Shown in pieces: positions 1 through 8,080 of a DNA stretch of 64,000 bases. Under the pieces are notes generated by a model that was not told the DNA's origin, searched no databases, and saw only the letters and a program-made list of their open reading frames with translations. The stretch's first letter is position 1, and every line of letters begins with the position of its first letter. The position numbers were made by a program, and so were the translations under genes. Origin of the DNA: Halobacillus sp. Nhm2S1 (GTDB lineage Bacteria; Bacillota; Bacilli; Bacillales; Halobacillaceae). The DNA is taken from NCBI RefSeq assembly GCF_019599545.1, contig NZ_JAIEZV010000005.1:59495-123494 (forward strand). The letters are read 5' to 3'.

Positions 1-597
1 CCGGTTGCAGGCAATAACGAAGCATTGATTTTCAATCGCCCGGCTGATTAGTAGGTTGCGCCAGTGCTCGACCCGCGGTTTTGGCCATTCTGCCACGACA
101 AACAATCCGCGCGAACCATCCAGCATATGTGTTCTCATCCATTCAGGGAAACGGATATCATAACAAATGACCCCGGCTACAGGCACATTTCCAAGAGGGA
201 AATTTCCTTTTTGATCCCCTGATTCTAAAAACTTTTCCTCATTCATCAAACGGAACAAATGCGCTTTTCGGTAGTTGAACAGTCGGTCACCTTCAGCATC
301 GTAGGCAACGAAGGTATTATAAAACTTACCGTTTGCTTCTTCAGCGATGGATCCGGCTATAGTGACCTTTAGTTCTTGTGCTAAAGAAATCAAGAGCTGA
401 TGCGTCGGACCCTCAAGTGTTTCTGCTATTTCTTCAAAACGGGAAAGATCATAGCCTGTCGTCCACAACTCAGGCAACAAGATGACCTCGCTTCCTTGTG
501 AAGCGGCTTCTTTTATTTTCTTCTGCGCATTTTTCCGGTTTTCTTCAGGATCACCGAAGGCGATGTCCATTTGAATCATTGCTATTTTTGTTGTCAT
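1..597 (-). CDS. mtnU: Carbon-nitrogen hydrolase, MtnU-like (3' end outside window)
   Basis: Reading leftward from ATG at 595-597 gives 199 codons of a nitrilase-superfamily amidohydrolase; the C-terminus lies beyond base 1. The Glu-Lys-Cys triad is visible in LLPELWTTGYD, NYRKAHLF and GVICYDIRFPEW. The segments around these motifs, and AEWPKPRVEHW and SRAIENQCFV, resemble the B. subtilis MtnU (YkrU) group, which acts as an omega-amidase on keto-acid amides in methionine salvage. A ribosome binding site (AGGTGAT) sits just upstream of the ATG. No methionine-salvage neighbour is visible, so the symbol rests on sequence resemblance; another YafV-like amidase is possible. Confidence 0.8.
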   Translation of the reverse strand, partial: MTTKIAMIQMDIAFGDPEENRKNAQKKIKEAASQGSEVILLPELWTTGYDLSRFEEIAETLEGPTHQLLISLAQELKVTIAGSIAEEANGKFYNTFVAYDAEGDRLFNYRKAHLFRLMNEEKFLESGDQKGNFPLGNVPVAGVICYDIRFPEWMRTHMLDGSRGLFVVAEWPKPRVEHWRNLLISRAIENQCFVIACNR

Positions 598-761
598 CCT
601 ATCACCTCATTTTCTTTTTAGTGTATCAAAAAATTCTGACGTTTCCCTAGCGTTTTCGAAGAGAATTCTGGATGGATCCTAAGATTTCATCTCCTGCCTT
701 CATTCTGTGTATCGAAATAAACCACCCATGCTACAATAAACATAAACCGCTATTCAACTAA

Positions 762-801
762 ATGGCAGGATTGTGGAAGACTGAATTTCAAGGTTGCTGA
801 G
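762..801 (+). repeat. Partial copy (left end) of dispersed TIR element, copy A
   Basis: ATGGCAGGATTGTGGAAGAC followed by a degenerate TTTCAAG matches the outer terminal repeat of the element family seen complete at 59387-59546. Only the left arm is recognisable; it lies just upstream of lytS. The rest of 598-761 shows no gene. Confidence 0.6.
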
Positions 802-828
802 TAGAGGTATGAAAAAGGAAGTGAGAGG

Positions 829-2577
829 ATGTTTGAGTTGTTCCTCCCGATGCTTGAAAGACTCGGGATTATAGTAACGGTCGCTTTCATTATTACTCGC
901 TTCCGATTCTTTCGGGAGTTGATTGATCAAAAAACGCTCGACCAGCGTCAGCGGTACATGGCTATCGCTTTTTTCGGGTTGTTCGGAATCATTGGTACAT
1001 ATACAGGCATCACCTATGATACAAGTTCATTTGATTATGGACGCTGGGCTTACAATCTTGTCGAATCGGAAGCACTGGCAAACTCAAGAGTCATTGGAAT
1101 CGTGGCGGCTGGGCTTTTCGGAGGGTACCGCATTGGTATAGGAGCTGGGATCATTGCTGGCTTGCATCGTGTTTCCCTCGGAGGATTCACCGGAATCGCT
1201 TGTGGGATTTCTGCTGTCATAGCTGGAATCATTGCAGGTTACTTCCATAAAAAAGAGGAACCTTTGAAACTGAAGACCGCCTTATTTGTTGGTGCTCTTG
1301 CAGAAACGGTACAGATGGGGATCATTCTCCTTATTTCTGATCCATATCCTCGTGCGTGGGCCCTCGTCCAAGAAATTGGAGTGCCTATGATTGTAGCAAA
1401 TGGAGTCGGTTCTGCATTGTTCTTGTTAATCATTCGTAATGTTCTTCATGAAGAAGAGAAAGTTGGAGCCTTGCAGGCGCAAAAAGCATTAAAGTTGGCA
1501 GAATCAACAGTTTCTCATCTGCGTAAAGGATTGACGTTGGATTCCGCAGAAAAGGCATGCCGAATCATTTATGAAGAGGTTCAAGTGAGTGCGATCTCCA
1601 TGACGGATAAACAAAGCATCCTGGCTCATGTGGGCCAGGCCGATGACCATCACAAGGCTGGGGAGCCAATTCAAACGGACGCCACTCGTGAAGTCATTGA
1701 GACTGGGAAACGTGTTGTAGTCAGGCATGAAGAAATTCAATGCCAACAGCCGAATTGTCCGCTCGGGGCAGCTGTTATCGTTCCATTGAAAAAACGTCAA
1801 GAAGTGGTTGGAACCTTGAAGTTTTATGTTTCGTCACAAAAAGAAATCTCCAATGTCTTATTGGAACTGATCCAGGGATTGAGTGCTCTCCTCAGTCAGC
1901 AGCTGGAGCTTGCTGATGCTGAGGAAGCACAGGAGCTTGCTCGGGAAGCGGAAGTGAAGGCTCTGCAGGCACAAGTTAACCCGCACTTTTTGTTCAATTC
2001 GTTAAATGTCATCGTTTCGCTGACACGTACGGAACCTGACCGGGCAAGAGCGCTGCTTATAGCGCTTTCCAAGTTCTTCAGGCAAAACCTAGGGGCGACG
2101 ACTAAAACCTGGACCTCATTAAAAGAAGAGTTGAAACATGTGAAGTCTTATCTTCTCATTGAAGAGACGCGTTTCGTTGATCGCCTTCATGTCCACTACG
2201 ATATTGATGAAGACGCCTTATCAGCACGAATTGCTCCTTTAACTTTGCAGCCCCTGGTCGAGAACAGCATCAAGCATGGAATTAAAGACCAGGAAGGGGG
2301 AGCGGAAATCACGATTCGTATCCATAGAGATGGTAATTACGTTCACATCAGCGTTGCGGACAACGGAATAGGCATTGAACCGATGAGGTTGAGGACCTTG
2401 GGGGAACAATCGGTTGCGTCTGAGAGAGGGACTGGATTCGGATTATATAATGTAAATAAGCGTTTAGAATACATGCACGGAGAGAGTGCGAAGCTACGAA
2501 TCACGAGCGAACAAGGACAAGGGACAACCATTTCATTTACTGTCCCTCTTCTGGAAAAGGAGATAGACCATGAGTGA
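829..2577 (+). CDS. lytS: LytS-family sensor histidine kinase
   Basis: This 582-residue membrane sensor has the LytS layout: about six N-terminal membrane segments (5TMR_LYT type, residues ~5-205), a GAF-like domain (~225-365) with a Cys pair in CQQPNCPLG, a histidine-kinase dimerisation segment NPHFLFNSLN with the phosphoacceptor His near residue 386, and a C-terminal HATPase domain with an N-box NSIKHGIKD and glycine box GTGFGLYNV. It overlaps lytT by 8 bp, so the two are co-translated. In Bacillus and E. coli (BtsS) relatives sense pyruvate and switch on pyruvate uptake; the adjacent cstA gene suggests the same logic here, which is inference. Confidence 0.92.
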   Translation: MFELFLPMLERLGIIVTVAFIITRFRFFRELIDQKTLDQRQRYMAIAFFGLFGIIGTYTGITYDTSSFDYGRWAYNLVESEALANSRVIGIVAAGLFGGYRIGIGAGIIAGLHRVSLGGFTGIACGISAVIAGIIAGYFHKKEEPLKLKTALFVGALAETVQMGIILLISDPYPRAWALVQEIGVPMIVANGVGSALFLLIIRNVLHEEEKVGALQAQKALKLAESTVSHLRKGLTLDSAEKACRIIYEEVQVSAISMTDKQSILAHVGQADDHHKAGEPIQTDATREVIETGKRVVVRHEEIQCQQPNCPLGAAVIVPLKKRQEVVGTLKFYVSSQKEISNVLLELIQGLSALLSQQLELADAEEAQELAREAEVKALQAQVNPHFLFNSLNVIVSLTRTEPDRARALLIALSKFFRQNLGATTKTWTSLKEELKHVKSYLLIEETRFVDRLHVHYDIDEDALSARIAPLTLQPLVENSIKHGIKDQEGGAEITIRIHRDGNYVHISVADNGIGIEPMRLRTLGEQSVASERGTGFGLYNVNKRLEYMHGESAKLRITSEQGQGTTISFTVPLLEKEIDHE

Positions 2578-3298
2578 TAAAATCACGGTGCTCATCGTTG
2601 ATGATGAGCGCTTCAGTCGAGAAGAATTGAACTTCTTGCTAAAACCTTACGATAGGATAGAAGTTGTAGGAGAAGCAGGATCAGGAGATGAAGCGGTCAT
2701 GCAGACATTAAAGCTTCAGCCGGATGTGCTTTTTCTTGATGTGGAGATGCCGAAGATGGATGGAATGGCGGTAGCGAAAGCAGTTCAAGAACTCAAAAAG
2801 GTACCGGAGATCGTTTTTGCAACGGCGTATCCAGATTTTGCGGTTGAAGCATTTCGGCAAAAGGCAATCGATTATTTACTCAAACCTTATGACGAGGAAC
2901 AGTTGAATGAAACCGTGGAAAGAATAGAAAAGAAGCTTCAGCCAGTTGAAGAGAAGGCTGTCAATTCCCCTTCCAAGCTAGCGGTTGAAGTGGAGGATAC
3001 GATTGAATATCTGAATCCATCTGAAATTATGTACGTCCACAGGGAGGACCGAATTACAAAAATCGTCGGCAAACAAAAAGTTTATGAAACGAAAGATGCA
3101 CTGAAAGATGTAGAGGAACGCCTGCAAGGTTTCCCGTTCTTCCGAATTCATAAAAGTTATCTAGTGAACCTGGATTACGTGTATAGACTAACCCCGTGGT
3201 TCAATGGAGCCTATCAATTGGAACTGCAGGGCACCGAGGAAAAGCTTTCTGTCAGTAGGAATTATGTCAAAGAATTACGAAAGAAGCTGGAGTTGTAA
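2570..3298 (+). CDS. lytT: LytR/AlgR-family response regulator
   Basis: The 242-residue protein has an N-terminal receiver domain (residues ~5-120) with acidic pair DDE at 11-13, phosphoacceptor Asp57 in FLDVEMP and Lys in LLKPYD, then a C-terminal LytTR DNA-binding domain (~140-240) with FFRIHKSYLVNLDYV and LSVSRNYVKELR. LytTR proteins bind paired direct repeats about two helical turns apart; a candidate pair lies at 3328-3358 in front of cstA. The gene starts inside the end of lytS and is the cognate regulator of that kinase. Confidence 0.93.
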   Translation: MSDKITVLIVDDERFSREELNFLLKPYDRIEVVGEAGSGDEAVMQTLKLQPDVLFLDVEMPKMDGMAVAKAVQELKKVPEIVFATAYPDFAVEAFRQKAIDYLLKPYDEEQLNETVERIEKKLQPVEEKAVNSPSKLAVEVEDTIEYLNPSEIMYVHREDRITKIVGKQKVYETKDALKDVEERLQGFPFFRIHKSYLVNLDYVYRLTPWFNGAYQLELQGTEEKLSVSRNYVKELRKKLEL

Positions 3299-3327
3299 AT
3301 TTTCGTTGTATTTCAATCGTCATTTAC

Positions 3328-3358
3328 GACATCTTGGGCAAGAATCCTGACATGTTAA
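3328..3358 (+). promoter_or_regulatory. Candidate LytT operator: direct repeats 21 bp apart
   Basis: GACATCTTGG (3328-3337) and GACATGTTAA (3349-3358) are imperfect direct repeats whose starts are exactly 21 bp apart, the spacing expected for a LytTR dimer on one DNA face. They lie between lytT and cstA. The motif is not compared with any measured LytT site. Confidence 0.4.
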
Positions 3359-3374
3359 TCAAGAACCTCCCTTT

Positions 3375-3388
3375 TGTAAGCGTTATCT
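3375..3388 (+). promoter_or_regulatory. Catabolite-responsive element (cre), one mismatch
   Basis: TGTAAGCGTTATCT matches the CcpA consensus TGWNANCGNTNWCA at 13 of 14 positions. It lies 26 bp upstream of a perfect cre and in front of cstA. Confidence 0.6.
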
Positions 3389-3400
3389 TGTTATATTCTT

Positions 3401-3414
3401 TGTAAGCGATTACA
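3401..3414 (+). promoter_or_regulatory. Catabolite-responsive element (cre), perfect match
   Basis: TGTAAGCGATTACA matches TGWNANCGNTNWCA at every position. It sits 27 bp before the cstA start codon, just downstream of a possible -10 (TATATT, 3392-3397), a position where CcpA would block transcription while a preferred carbon source is present. Confidence 0.75.
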
Positions 3415-3440
3415 GATAAGCGCGAAAAGGAGGAAAAACG

Positions 3441-4883
3441 ATGATTACTTTTCTAGTGAGTATTGCACTTTTAATTATTGGTTATCTTACGTATGGTAAA
3501 TATGTTGAAAGAACGTTCGGCGTTAACACAGGACGTGAAACTCCTGCTTATTCTCATGGTGATGGTGTCGATTACCTGCCTATGGGAGAAAAGAAGAATG
3601 CTTTGATCCAACTCTTGAACATCGCAGGAGTAGGTCCGATCTTCGGTCCGATTCTCGGAGCCCTGTATGGACCTGTGGCTTTCCTGTGGATTGTGTTTGG
3701 GGCCATCTTTGCTGGAGCTGTGCACGATTATTTGACGGGGATGATTTCCATCCGTAACCGTGGCGCTCATTTGCCTGAGCTTGCAGGGAAGTTTTTAGGG
3801 AAAGTCATGAAGCACGTGGTCAACGCGTTTGCGATTCTTTTGCTTGTCCTTGTAGGAACTGTATTTGTTACAGCACCTGCAGATCTTTTACACAACATGA
3901 CAAGCAGCTGGCTTGCCCTACCTGTCATTCTTCTTGTGATTTTTGCTTACTATTTGTTAGCGACAATGCTACCAATTGATAAAATCATCGGACGCTTTTA
4001 TCCAATTTTCGGTGCTCTTCTATTGATCAGTGCAATTGGAGTCGGAGTATCTCTTATTGTCACAGGCGCACCGATCCCGGAATTGACTTTTACCAATATG
4101 CACCCGGATAACGCACCGATTTTCCCACTGTTGTTCCTAACGATTTCTTGTGGTGCTTTGTCAGGTTTTCACGCGACACAAACCCCTATCATCTCGAGAA
4201 CGACACAAAAAGAAAAACAAGGACGTCGTATTTTCTACGGTATGATGATTGCAGAAGGGATCATCGCGATGATTTGGGCAGCTGCAGCTATGAGCTTGTT
4301 CAACGGATCTGCAGGATTGAATGAAATCCTTGCGAGTGGAGGACCAGCAGCCGTCGTTAGTGAAGTGTCCATTGCTATGCTAGGAGCGGTCGGAGGTACA
4401 CTTGCTGTCTTGGGTGTCATCGTCCTGCCTATCACCTCCGGGGATACAGCTTTCCGAAGTGCTCGTATGATTATTGCCGACTATATTAAAGTTCCACAGA
4501 AAAAAGTCATGAGCCGTGTTTGGATTGCTCTTCCATTGTTCGTCATCTCCTTCGCATTGACCCGCATCGATTTCACATTGCTATGGAGATATTTCTCCTG
4601 GGCGAACCAATCGACAGCCGTCATTGCGCTTTGGGTAGGAGCAATGTATTTGTTCCTGTCTCGTAAAAACTACTTCATCGCTGCTGTGCCTGCAACCTTT
4701 ATGACGATGGCGACATTCACCTATATCCTGAATGCACCGATCGGATTCGGATTGTCCTTGAATGTTTCCTACATCGTTGCAGCTATCGGCACCGTTGCAG
4801 TGGTCACAGCCTTCATCATTGCCGCCCGCCGCGGTTTACAGAAGGACATTCCATTAGAGGAAGATTTAAAGCAAACGGCCTGA
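3441..4883 (+). CDS. cstA: CstA-family transporter (probable pyruvate or peptide permease)
   Basis: The 480-residue polytopic protein shows CstA-family features: the N-terminal GKYVERTFGV segment, GIAGVGPIFGPILGA-like glycine-rich helix (NIAGVGPIFGPILGAL), FGAIFAGAVHDY and the SGFHATQTPIISR loop. It is shorter than the ~700-residue E. coli CstA but of the usual short-form length in Firmicutes. It starts at ATG after AAAGGAGG. It follows lytST directly with a private regulatory region holding two cre sites and a possible LytT operator. E. coli CstA and BtsT import pyruvate and BtsT is induced by a LytS-type system, so pyruvate uptake is the best guess. Confidence 0.9.
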   Translation: MITFLVSIALLIIGYLTYGKYVERTFGVNTGRETPAYSHGDGVDYLPMGEKKNALIQLLNIAGVGPIFGPILGALYGPVAFLWIVFGAIFAGAVHDYLTGMISIRNRGAHLPELAGKFLGKVMKHVVNAFAILLLVLVGTVFVTAPADLLHNMTSSWLALPVILLVIFAYYLLATMLPIDKIIGRFYPIFGALLLISAIGVGVSLIVTGAPIPELTFTNMHPDNAPIFPLLFLTISCGALSGFHATQTPIISRTTQKEKQGRRIFYGMMIAEGIIAMIWAAAAMSLFNGSAGLNEILASGGPAAVVSEVSIAMLGAVGGTLAVLGVIVLPITSGDTAFRSARMIIADYIKVPQKKVMSRVWIALPLFVISFALTRIDFTLLWRYFSWANQSTAVIALWVGAMYLFLSRKNYFIAAVPATFMTMATFTYILNAPIGFGLSLNVSYIVAAIGTVAVVTAFIIAARRGLQKDIPLEEDLKQTA

Positions 4884-4890
4884 TGTTAAG

Positions 4891-4926
4891 GAGCACTTAC
4901 TTCATAAAAGTAGGTGCTCTTTTTTC
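4891..4926 (+). terminator. Rho-independent terminator after cstA
   Basis: GAGCACTTAC pairs with GTAGGTGCTC (one G-T pair) across a 9-base loop and is followed by TTTTTT. Confidence 0.9.
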
Positions 4927-4967
4927 TATTGGCACTTAGGGATATGGGGAGAAATTCTCTTATTATG

Positions 4968-5039
4968 TCGAATACTTAAATTAATGTGTCGAATTCTAAA
5001 ATATCTTAATCGAATACCTCAATTTAACTAACGGACACT
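4968..5039 (+). repeat. 21-bp periodic array, TCGAATACT type
   Basis: TCGAATACT (4968), TCGAATTCT (4989), TCGAATACC (5010) and a degenerate ACGGACACT (5031) begin exactly 21 bp apart. The remaining 12 bases of each unit are A/T-rich and less conserved. The period equals that of the arrays at 28561 and 47785, although the motif differs. Confidence 0.6.
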
Positions 5040-5070
5040 CAGCACCGTCCCCCTTGTATAAGACCGTTAT

Positions 5071-5095
5071 GTTTTTCTTGGAGATGAAAGGGTAT
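5071..5095 (+). promoter_or_regulatory. Sigma-B-type promoter for the GNAT operon
   Basis: GTTTTT (5071-5076), 13-bp spacer, GGGTAT (5090-5095). The consensus is GTTTAA-N12-15-GGGWAW. It lies 27 bp upstream of the GTG start at 5122. Confidence 0.7.
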
Positions 5096-5121
5096 CCTTT
5101 ATAGGGAAAGGAGAGATTGTC

Positions 5122-5397
5122 GTGGAACAGGAAATCCAACAGAAACAAGGAACGTTTTATATAGGAGAGGAAAAGGACCCTAAAGCCCAGCTTCTATTTG
5201 ATGAAGATGAAAATACAATGGTCATTACAAGTACCTTCGTTGCGCCATCTGAACGTGAACAAGGTTTGGGAGGGGAATTGATTGATTATGCTGTAAACTA
5301 CGCTCGTAAACATAAATTGAAAATTGACCCGGTCTGCTCCTTCGCCCGGGAAGTTATTGAAAATACACCGGAATACCAAGTGGTGTTAAAAGCGTAG
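5122..5397 (+). CDS. Small GNAT-like N-acetyltransferase (YjdJ/COG2388 type)
   Basis: This 91-residue protein starts at GTG after AAAGGAGAG. Its whole length is the short COG2388 GNAT fold: central strand TMVITSTFVAP, acetyl-CoA loop REQGLGGELIDYAVNYARKH and the typical ending KIDPVCSFAREVIENTPEY. Substrates of this family are unknown. It is first in a tight three-gene set (15 bp to the next gene, then 27 bp) preceded by a sigma-B-like promoter, so it is probably a general-stress gene. Confidence 0.85.
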   Translation: MEQEIQQKQGTFYIGEEKDPKAQLLFDEDENTMVITSTFVAPSEREQGLGGELIDYAVNYARKHKLKIDPVCSFAREVIENTPEYQVVLKA

Positions 5398-5411
5398 AGG
5401 AGGAGTTTCTG

Positions 5412-5870
5412 ATGGTGAAAATAAGGGAACCTGAGGAAAAGGATTTGATGCACTTTACGAGGTACAGCATCGATTTTCTTCATGTGGCAAGCTTTGAGAG
5501 GCTGACTAATGAAGAAGTCAGGAATCGTAAGTATTGGGCAGCAGATCAATTTCTAGCAAAGAACCCATACCAGAAACTGCTGGTTGCTGATATGAATGGA
5601 AGAATGATCGGATATGTCCTTGGCATTATTGAGTCCCATGGGGAAGAGGATGTGTATGGATATGTCAGGGAAGTATTTGTGGATGAATTTTACCGGCGGG
5701 AAGGCATTGGCACAGACCTGTGTGATGAACTAATCCAGTGGATGTATAAGCAGGAAGCAAAAGCCATACAGGTAAGCCTTCGGCCGCATCAGAACGGGGT
5801 AAGTGAATTCATCCGCAAAATCGGTTTTTCTTCTGTCAGCACCCTTTATGAATATCAGTCAAAAGGATAA
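5412..5870 (+). CDS. GNAT family N-acetyltransferase
   Basis: The 152-residue protein is a full-length GNAT domain. Motif A is seen in YVREVFVDEFYRREGIGTDLCDELIQW (split here as YVREVFVDEF and RREGIGTDLC), with the R/Q-x-x-G-x-G/A acetyl-CoA loop as RREGIG, preceded by strand IGYVLGIIE and followed by VSLRPHQNGVSEFIRKIGF. The acceptor cannot be inferred. It begins 15 bp after the small GNAT gene with a good ribosome binding site and is likely co-transcribed with it and with the lipid kinase downstream. Confidence 0.85.
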   Translation: MVKIREPEEKDLMHFTRYSIDFLHVASFERLTNEEVRNRKYWAADQFLAKNPYQKLLVADMNGRMIGYVLGIIESHGEEDVYGYVREVFVDEFYRREGIGTDLCDELIQWMYKQEAKAIQVSLRPHQNGVSEFIRKIGFSSVSTLYEYQSKG

Positions 5871-5896
5871 AGGATGTTTTAGAGAGGAGATAAAGA

Positions 5897-6778
5897 ATGA
5901 AAAAAGCTATGTTGATCGTCAATCCTTCTTCAGGAAAAGAGGAAGCCGTCGATCATGTCGAACAAATCGAGAGCATCTTATCGGAAAAAGGATACGAAGT
6001 GGAAGTTGCTCAAACAGAAAAAGAGCTGGATGCCACGAAGTACTGCCAGAATGCCTGTAGAGATGAGTTCGATCTCGTTGTTTCTATGGGAGGAGATGGT
6101 ACACTCCATGAGACAATCAATGGGATGGTAGATGAAAGCCACCGCCCACGCTTAGGGATTATCCCCCTTGGGACAGTGAATGATTTTGCAAGAGCTCTTG
6201 ATATTCCACTGAAGGTTGAAGAGGCGGTTGACGTTCTCCGATCCGATCAGAGCAAATCTGTGGATATCGGGAAGTTCAATGACCAGTATTTTGTTAATAT
6301 CGTAGCAGCGGGAGCTCTTGCTGAAGCAACGTATGAAGTGACGCCTGAACAAAAGACGAAATTTGGTCCGCTTGCTTATATGATGGAAGGGATGAAAACC
6401 TTGACTCAGAACAGCAGCTATCCAATGCGGATTGAATACGATGATAAGGCATGGGAAGGGGAATCTTTTCTATTCCTTGCGGCTTTAACGAATTCAGCAG
6501 GAGGATTTGAAAAATTATCTCCGGAAGCGAAAGTAAATGACGGGAAAATTCACGGGTATATCGTACCTAAAGTAAATATGATTCGTCTTGCATCTATCGT
6601 TTCAGCCATCCTTAGAGGTGGACTTAAAGATGAGCAGGATGTGGAATACTTCAAAGCGGATCACATACGTGTGATTTCAGAGGAAAACCTGGTCACAAAT
6701 GTCGATGGTGAAGAAGGGGATTCTCTGCCCGTGGAGCTTTCGGTCCTTCCCTCTCACATTTCCGTGGTTGTAAAATAG
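5897..6778 (+). CDS. Diacylglycerol kinase-type lipid kinase (DagK/YegS family)
   Basis: The 293-residue protein has the DAGK catalytic signature: N-terminal VNPSSGKEEA, nucleotide loop VSMGGDGTLHE near residues 63-73, GIIPLGTVNDFARAL and the second-domain acidic motif VDGEEGDSLPVELSVLP. It likely phosphorylates diacylglycerol or a related lipid at the membrane, feeding phosphatidate back into phospholipid or lipoteichoic acid turnover. It is third in the sigma-B-preceded operon and has its own terminator. A paralogue lies at 35299-36222; which of them is the essential DgkB cannot be told from sequence alone. Confidence 0.88.
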   Translation: MKKAMLIVNPSSGKEEAVDHVEQIESILSEKGYEVEVAQTEKELDATKYCQNACRDEFDLVVSMGGDGTLHETINGMVDESHRPRLGIIPLGTVNDFARALDIPLKVEEAVDVLRSDQSKSVDIGKFNDQYFVNIVAAGALAEATYEVTPEQKTKFGPLAYMMEGMKTLTQNSSYPMRIEYDDKAWEGESFLFLAALTNSAGGFEKLSPEAKVNDGKIHGYIVPKVNMIRLASIVSAILRGGLKDEQDVEYFKADHIRVISEENLVTNVDGEEGDSLPVELSVLPSHISVVVK

Positions 6779-6780
6779 GT

Positions 6781-6809
6781 AAAGGCTGTCATGTGTACAG
6801 CCTTTTTTC
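6781..6809 (+). terminator. Terminator after lipid kinase gene
   Basis: AAAGGCTGT pairs with ACAGCCTTT over a 7-base loop, followed by a T run. Confidence 0.9.
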
Positions 6810-6842
6810 TGTGCCATACTAGGAGTGAATGAGGTGCATCTT

Positions 6843-7286
6843 ATGAAGAAACCAGATATGGAAGATTACTTACAGGAAGGCATTTATGGAAGTCGGCAAA
6901 CAAAGCCGGGAGAAAGAAAACAATACCTAGGTACGTTGAGGGAAAGAGTCTTGATCGCTCTGACGAAGGGACAGGTGATGGGGGAGCAGGGTCAGGAAGA
7001 GCTGGAAGAGCTTATGAAAAGCTATCAAGATGCTAAACTGTTGTTGAACGGAGAGGTAAGCTATCGGTTTTTATCCCCCTACATGGATCTAGCCGAGAGG
7101 CATAACATCCACCATTCCACTGTTTCAAACCAGGAAACACAATCAGAATTCGGAGCTGTCCTTACGTTGGATTACGCGATTGAAAAAGAACGTATAAGGG
7201 TGAAAGCACAAGAGGAAGTTGGAGAGTCATCTGACGCGAATGGATGGACAAACTTCTTCAAGTCTCTTTTTAAACCATCAAAATAA
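6843..7286 (+). CDS. yueI: YueI-family protein (DUF1694)
   Basis: A 147-residue cytosolic protein of unknown function matching the YueI/DUF1694 pattern: N-terminal DYLQEGIYGSRQTKPGERKQ, YLGTLRERVLIALTKGQVM and a central helical hairpin. ATG 6843 is chosen because GAGGTG lies 6 bp upstream; the GTG at 6825 abuts its AGGA. The protein ends in a basic tail FKSLFKPSK. It stands alone between two terminators. Confidence 0.85.
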   Translation: MKKPDMEDYLQEGIYGSRQTKPGERKQYLGTLRERVLIALTKGQVMGEQGQEELEELMKSYQDAKLLLNGEVSYRFLSPYMDLAERHNIHHSTVSNQETQSEFGAVLTLDYAIEKERIRVKAQEEVGESSDANGWTNFFKSLFKPSK

Positions 7287-7291
7287 AAAAA

Positions 7292-7319
7292 GGGCTGCGG
7301 ATGATCCGCAGCCCTTTTT
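7292..7319. terminator. Bidirectional terminator
   Basis: GGGCTGCGG pairs with CCGCAGCCC over ATGAT, flanked by an A-rich run on the left and T5 on the right, so it can serve yueI (+) and the small membrane gene (-). Confidence 0.92.
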
Positions 7320-7351
7320 CACACGTCCCTCTCACTTAGAGAGGCCATTTT

Positions 7352-7543
7352 CTATTTGTACTGATTCAAGAATCTTGCCAGCCCGACGATAATAATAGCA
7401 AAGGAAAAAAGTATCATTGCAATGTAGCCGGCGTAGAACAAGAACTGCTCGAAAAAGTTACCAGTTGAGACACCGATGCTGTAAAGCGCATACCCGGAAA
7501 GAAGAGCAGCTAGAAACAGGAACACACGGTTGTTGAAATCCAT
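7352..7543 (-). CDS. Small two-helix membrane protein
   Basis: A 63-residue protein with two predicted membrane helices (VFLFLAALLSGYALYSIGV and FLFYAGYIAMILFSFAIIIV) and a short basic tail. A near-perfect ribosome binding site, AAAGGAGGTGG, precedes the ATG. I do not recognise the family. The strong translation signal and shared terminator support a real gene. Confidence 0.7.
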   Translation of the reverse strand: MDFNNRVFLFLAALLSGYALYSIGVSTGNFFEQFLFYAGYIAMILFSFAIIIVGLARFLNQYK

Positions 7544-7674
7544 CTTTATTCCACCTCCTTTGTACTTTCAATATATGATGTACAAACGTGGAATATTTAG
7601 CTTTTAAAAAAAAATTTGCCGGCTTGTCCACACAAAACACGGACGCTGTCTAATGTTATATCATTAATAAACGA

Positions 7675-7820
7675 TTTGGCAGGATTTTGGAAGGCTCAGT
7701 TTCGAGACTGTTATGGGAGCTTAGGGGCTCCAGGAAAAGATTCGCTTTCCGTGGGCGAGTGATGAGCCTCCTCGAGCTAACGCTCTGCGGGGTCTCATCT
7801 ACCACGCACTTGGAGATTTA
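7675..7820 (+). repeat. Dispersed TIR element, copy B (right end lost)
   Basis: The left end TTGGCAGGATTTTGGAAGGC then CTCAGTTTCGAGA matches the family terminal repeat. The interior holds two hairpins (GGGAGC/GGCTCC and GATGAG/CTCATC arms) and the core TTCGCTTTCCGTGG in inverted sense relative to copies C, D and G. No matching right end is seen. Confidence 0.65.
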
Positions 7821-7843
7821 GTGATATAAGAGGATAAAAAAGC

Positions 7844-7870
7844 CCCCTTTTGAATGGGCAAAAGGGGGAG
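7844..7870 (-). terminator. Minus-strand terminator with no gene in front of it
   Basis: CCCCCTTTTG pairs with CAAAAGGGGG over AATGGG. An A run on the left (GGATAAAAAAG) makes a U tract only for leftward transcription. No minus-strand gene of normal size lies upstream of it. Confidence 0.75.
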
Positions 7871-8080
7871 ATGGTATGTGTCTTTTCATTGAAGGAAGAC
7901 AGACCATGAAATCTACAGGTTATTTTTCCTGGCGGGGAAAAATAATAGGGTGATTCGACGTAAGAGACAAAAGAGAGTACTCAAGAAAGAAATGAATACA
8001 AATAAACAAATAAACCATGTGCGAAGCGTGGACAACCAGCACGACAGCGCACGAGCACGATTCAGTATCTCTTTTGCTAT
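7844..8080 (-). ncRNA. Candidate untranslated minus-strand transcript
   Basis: Between 7871 and 8279 there is no convincing gene, yet a strong leftward terminator closes the stretch at 7844-7870. A possible minus-strand -10 (TACAAT, read from 8091 to 8086) would give a transcript of about 235 nt. No clear -35 is present. I could not match it to 6S, tmRNA, SRP RNA or a known small RNA. Confidence 0.3.
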
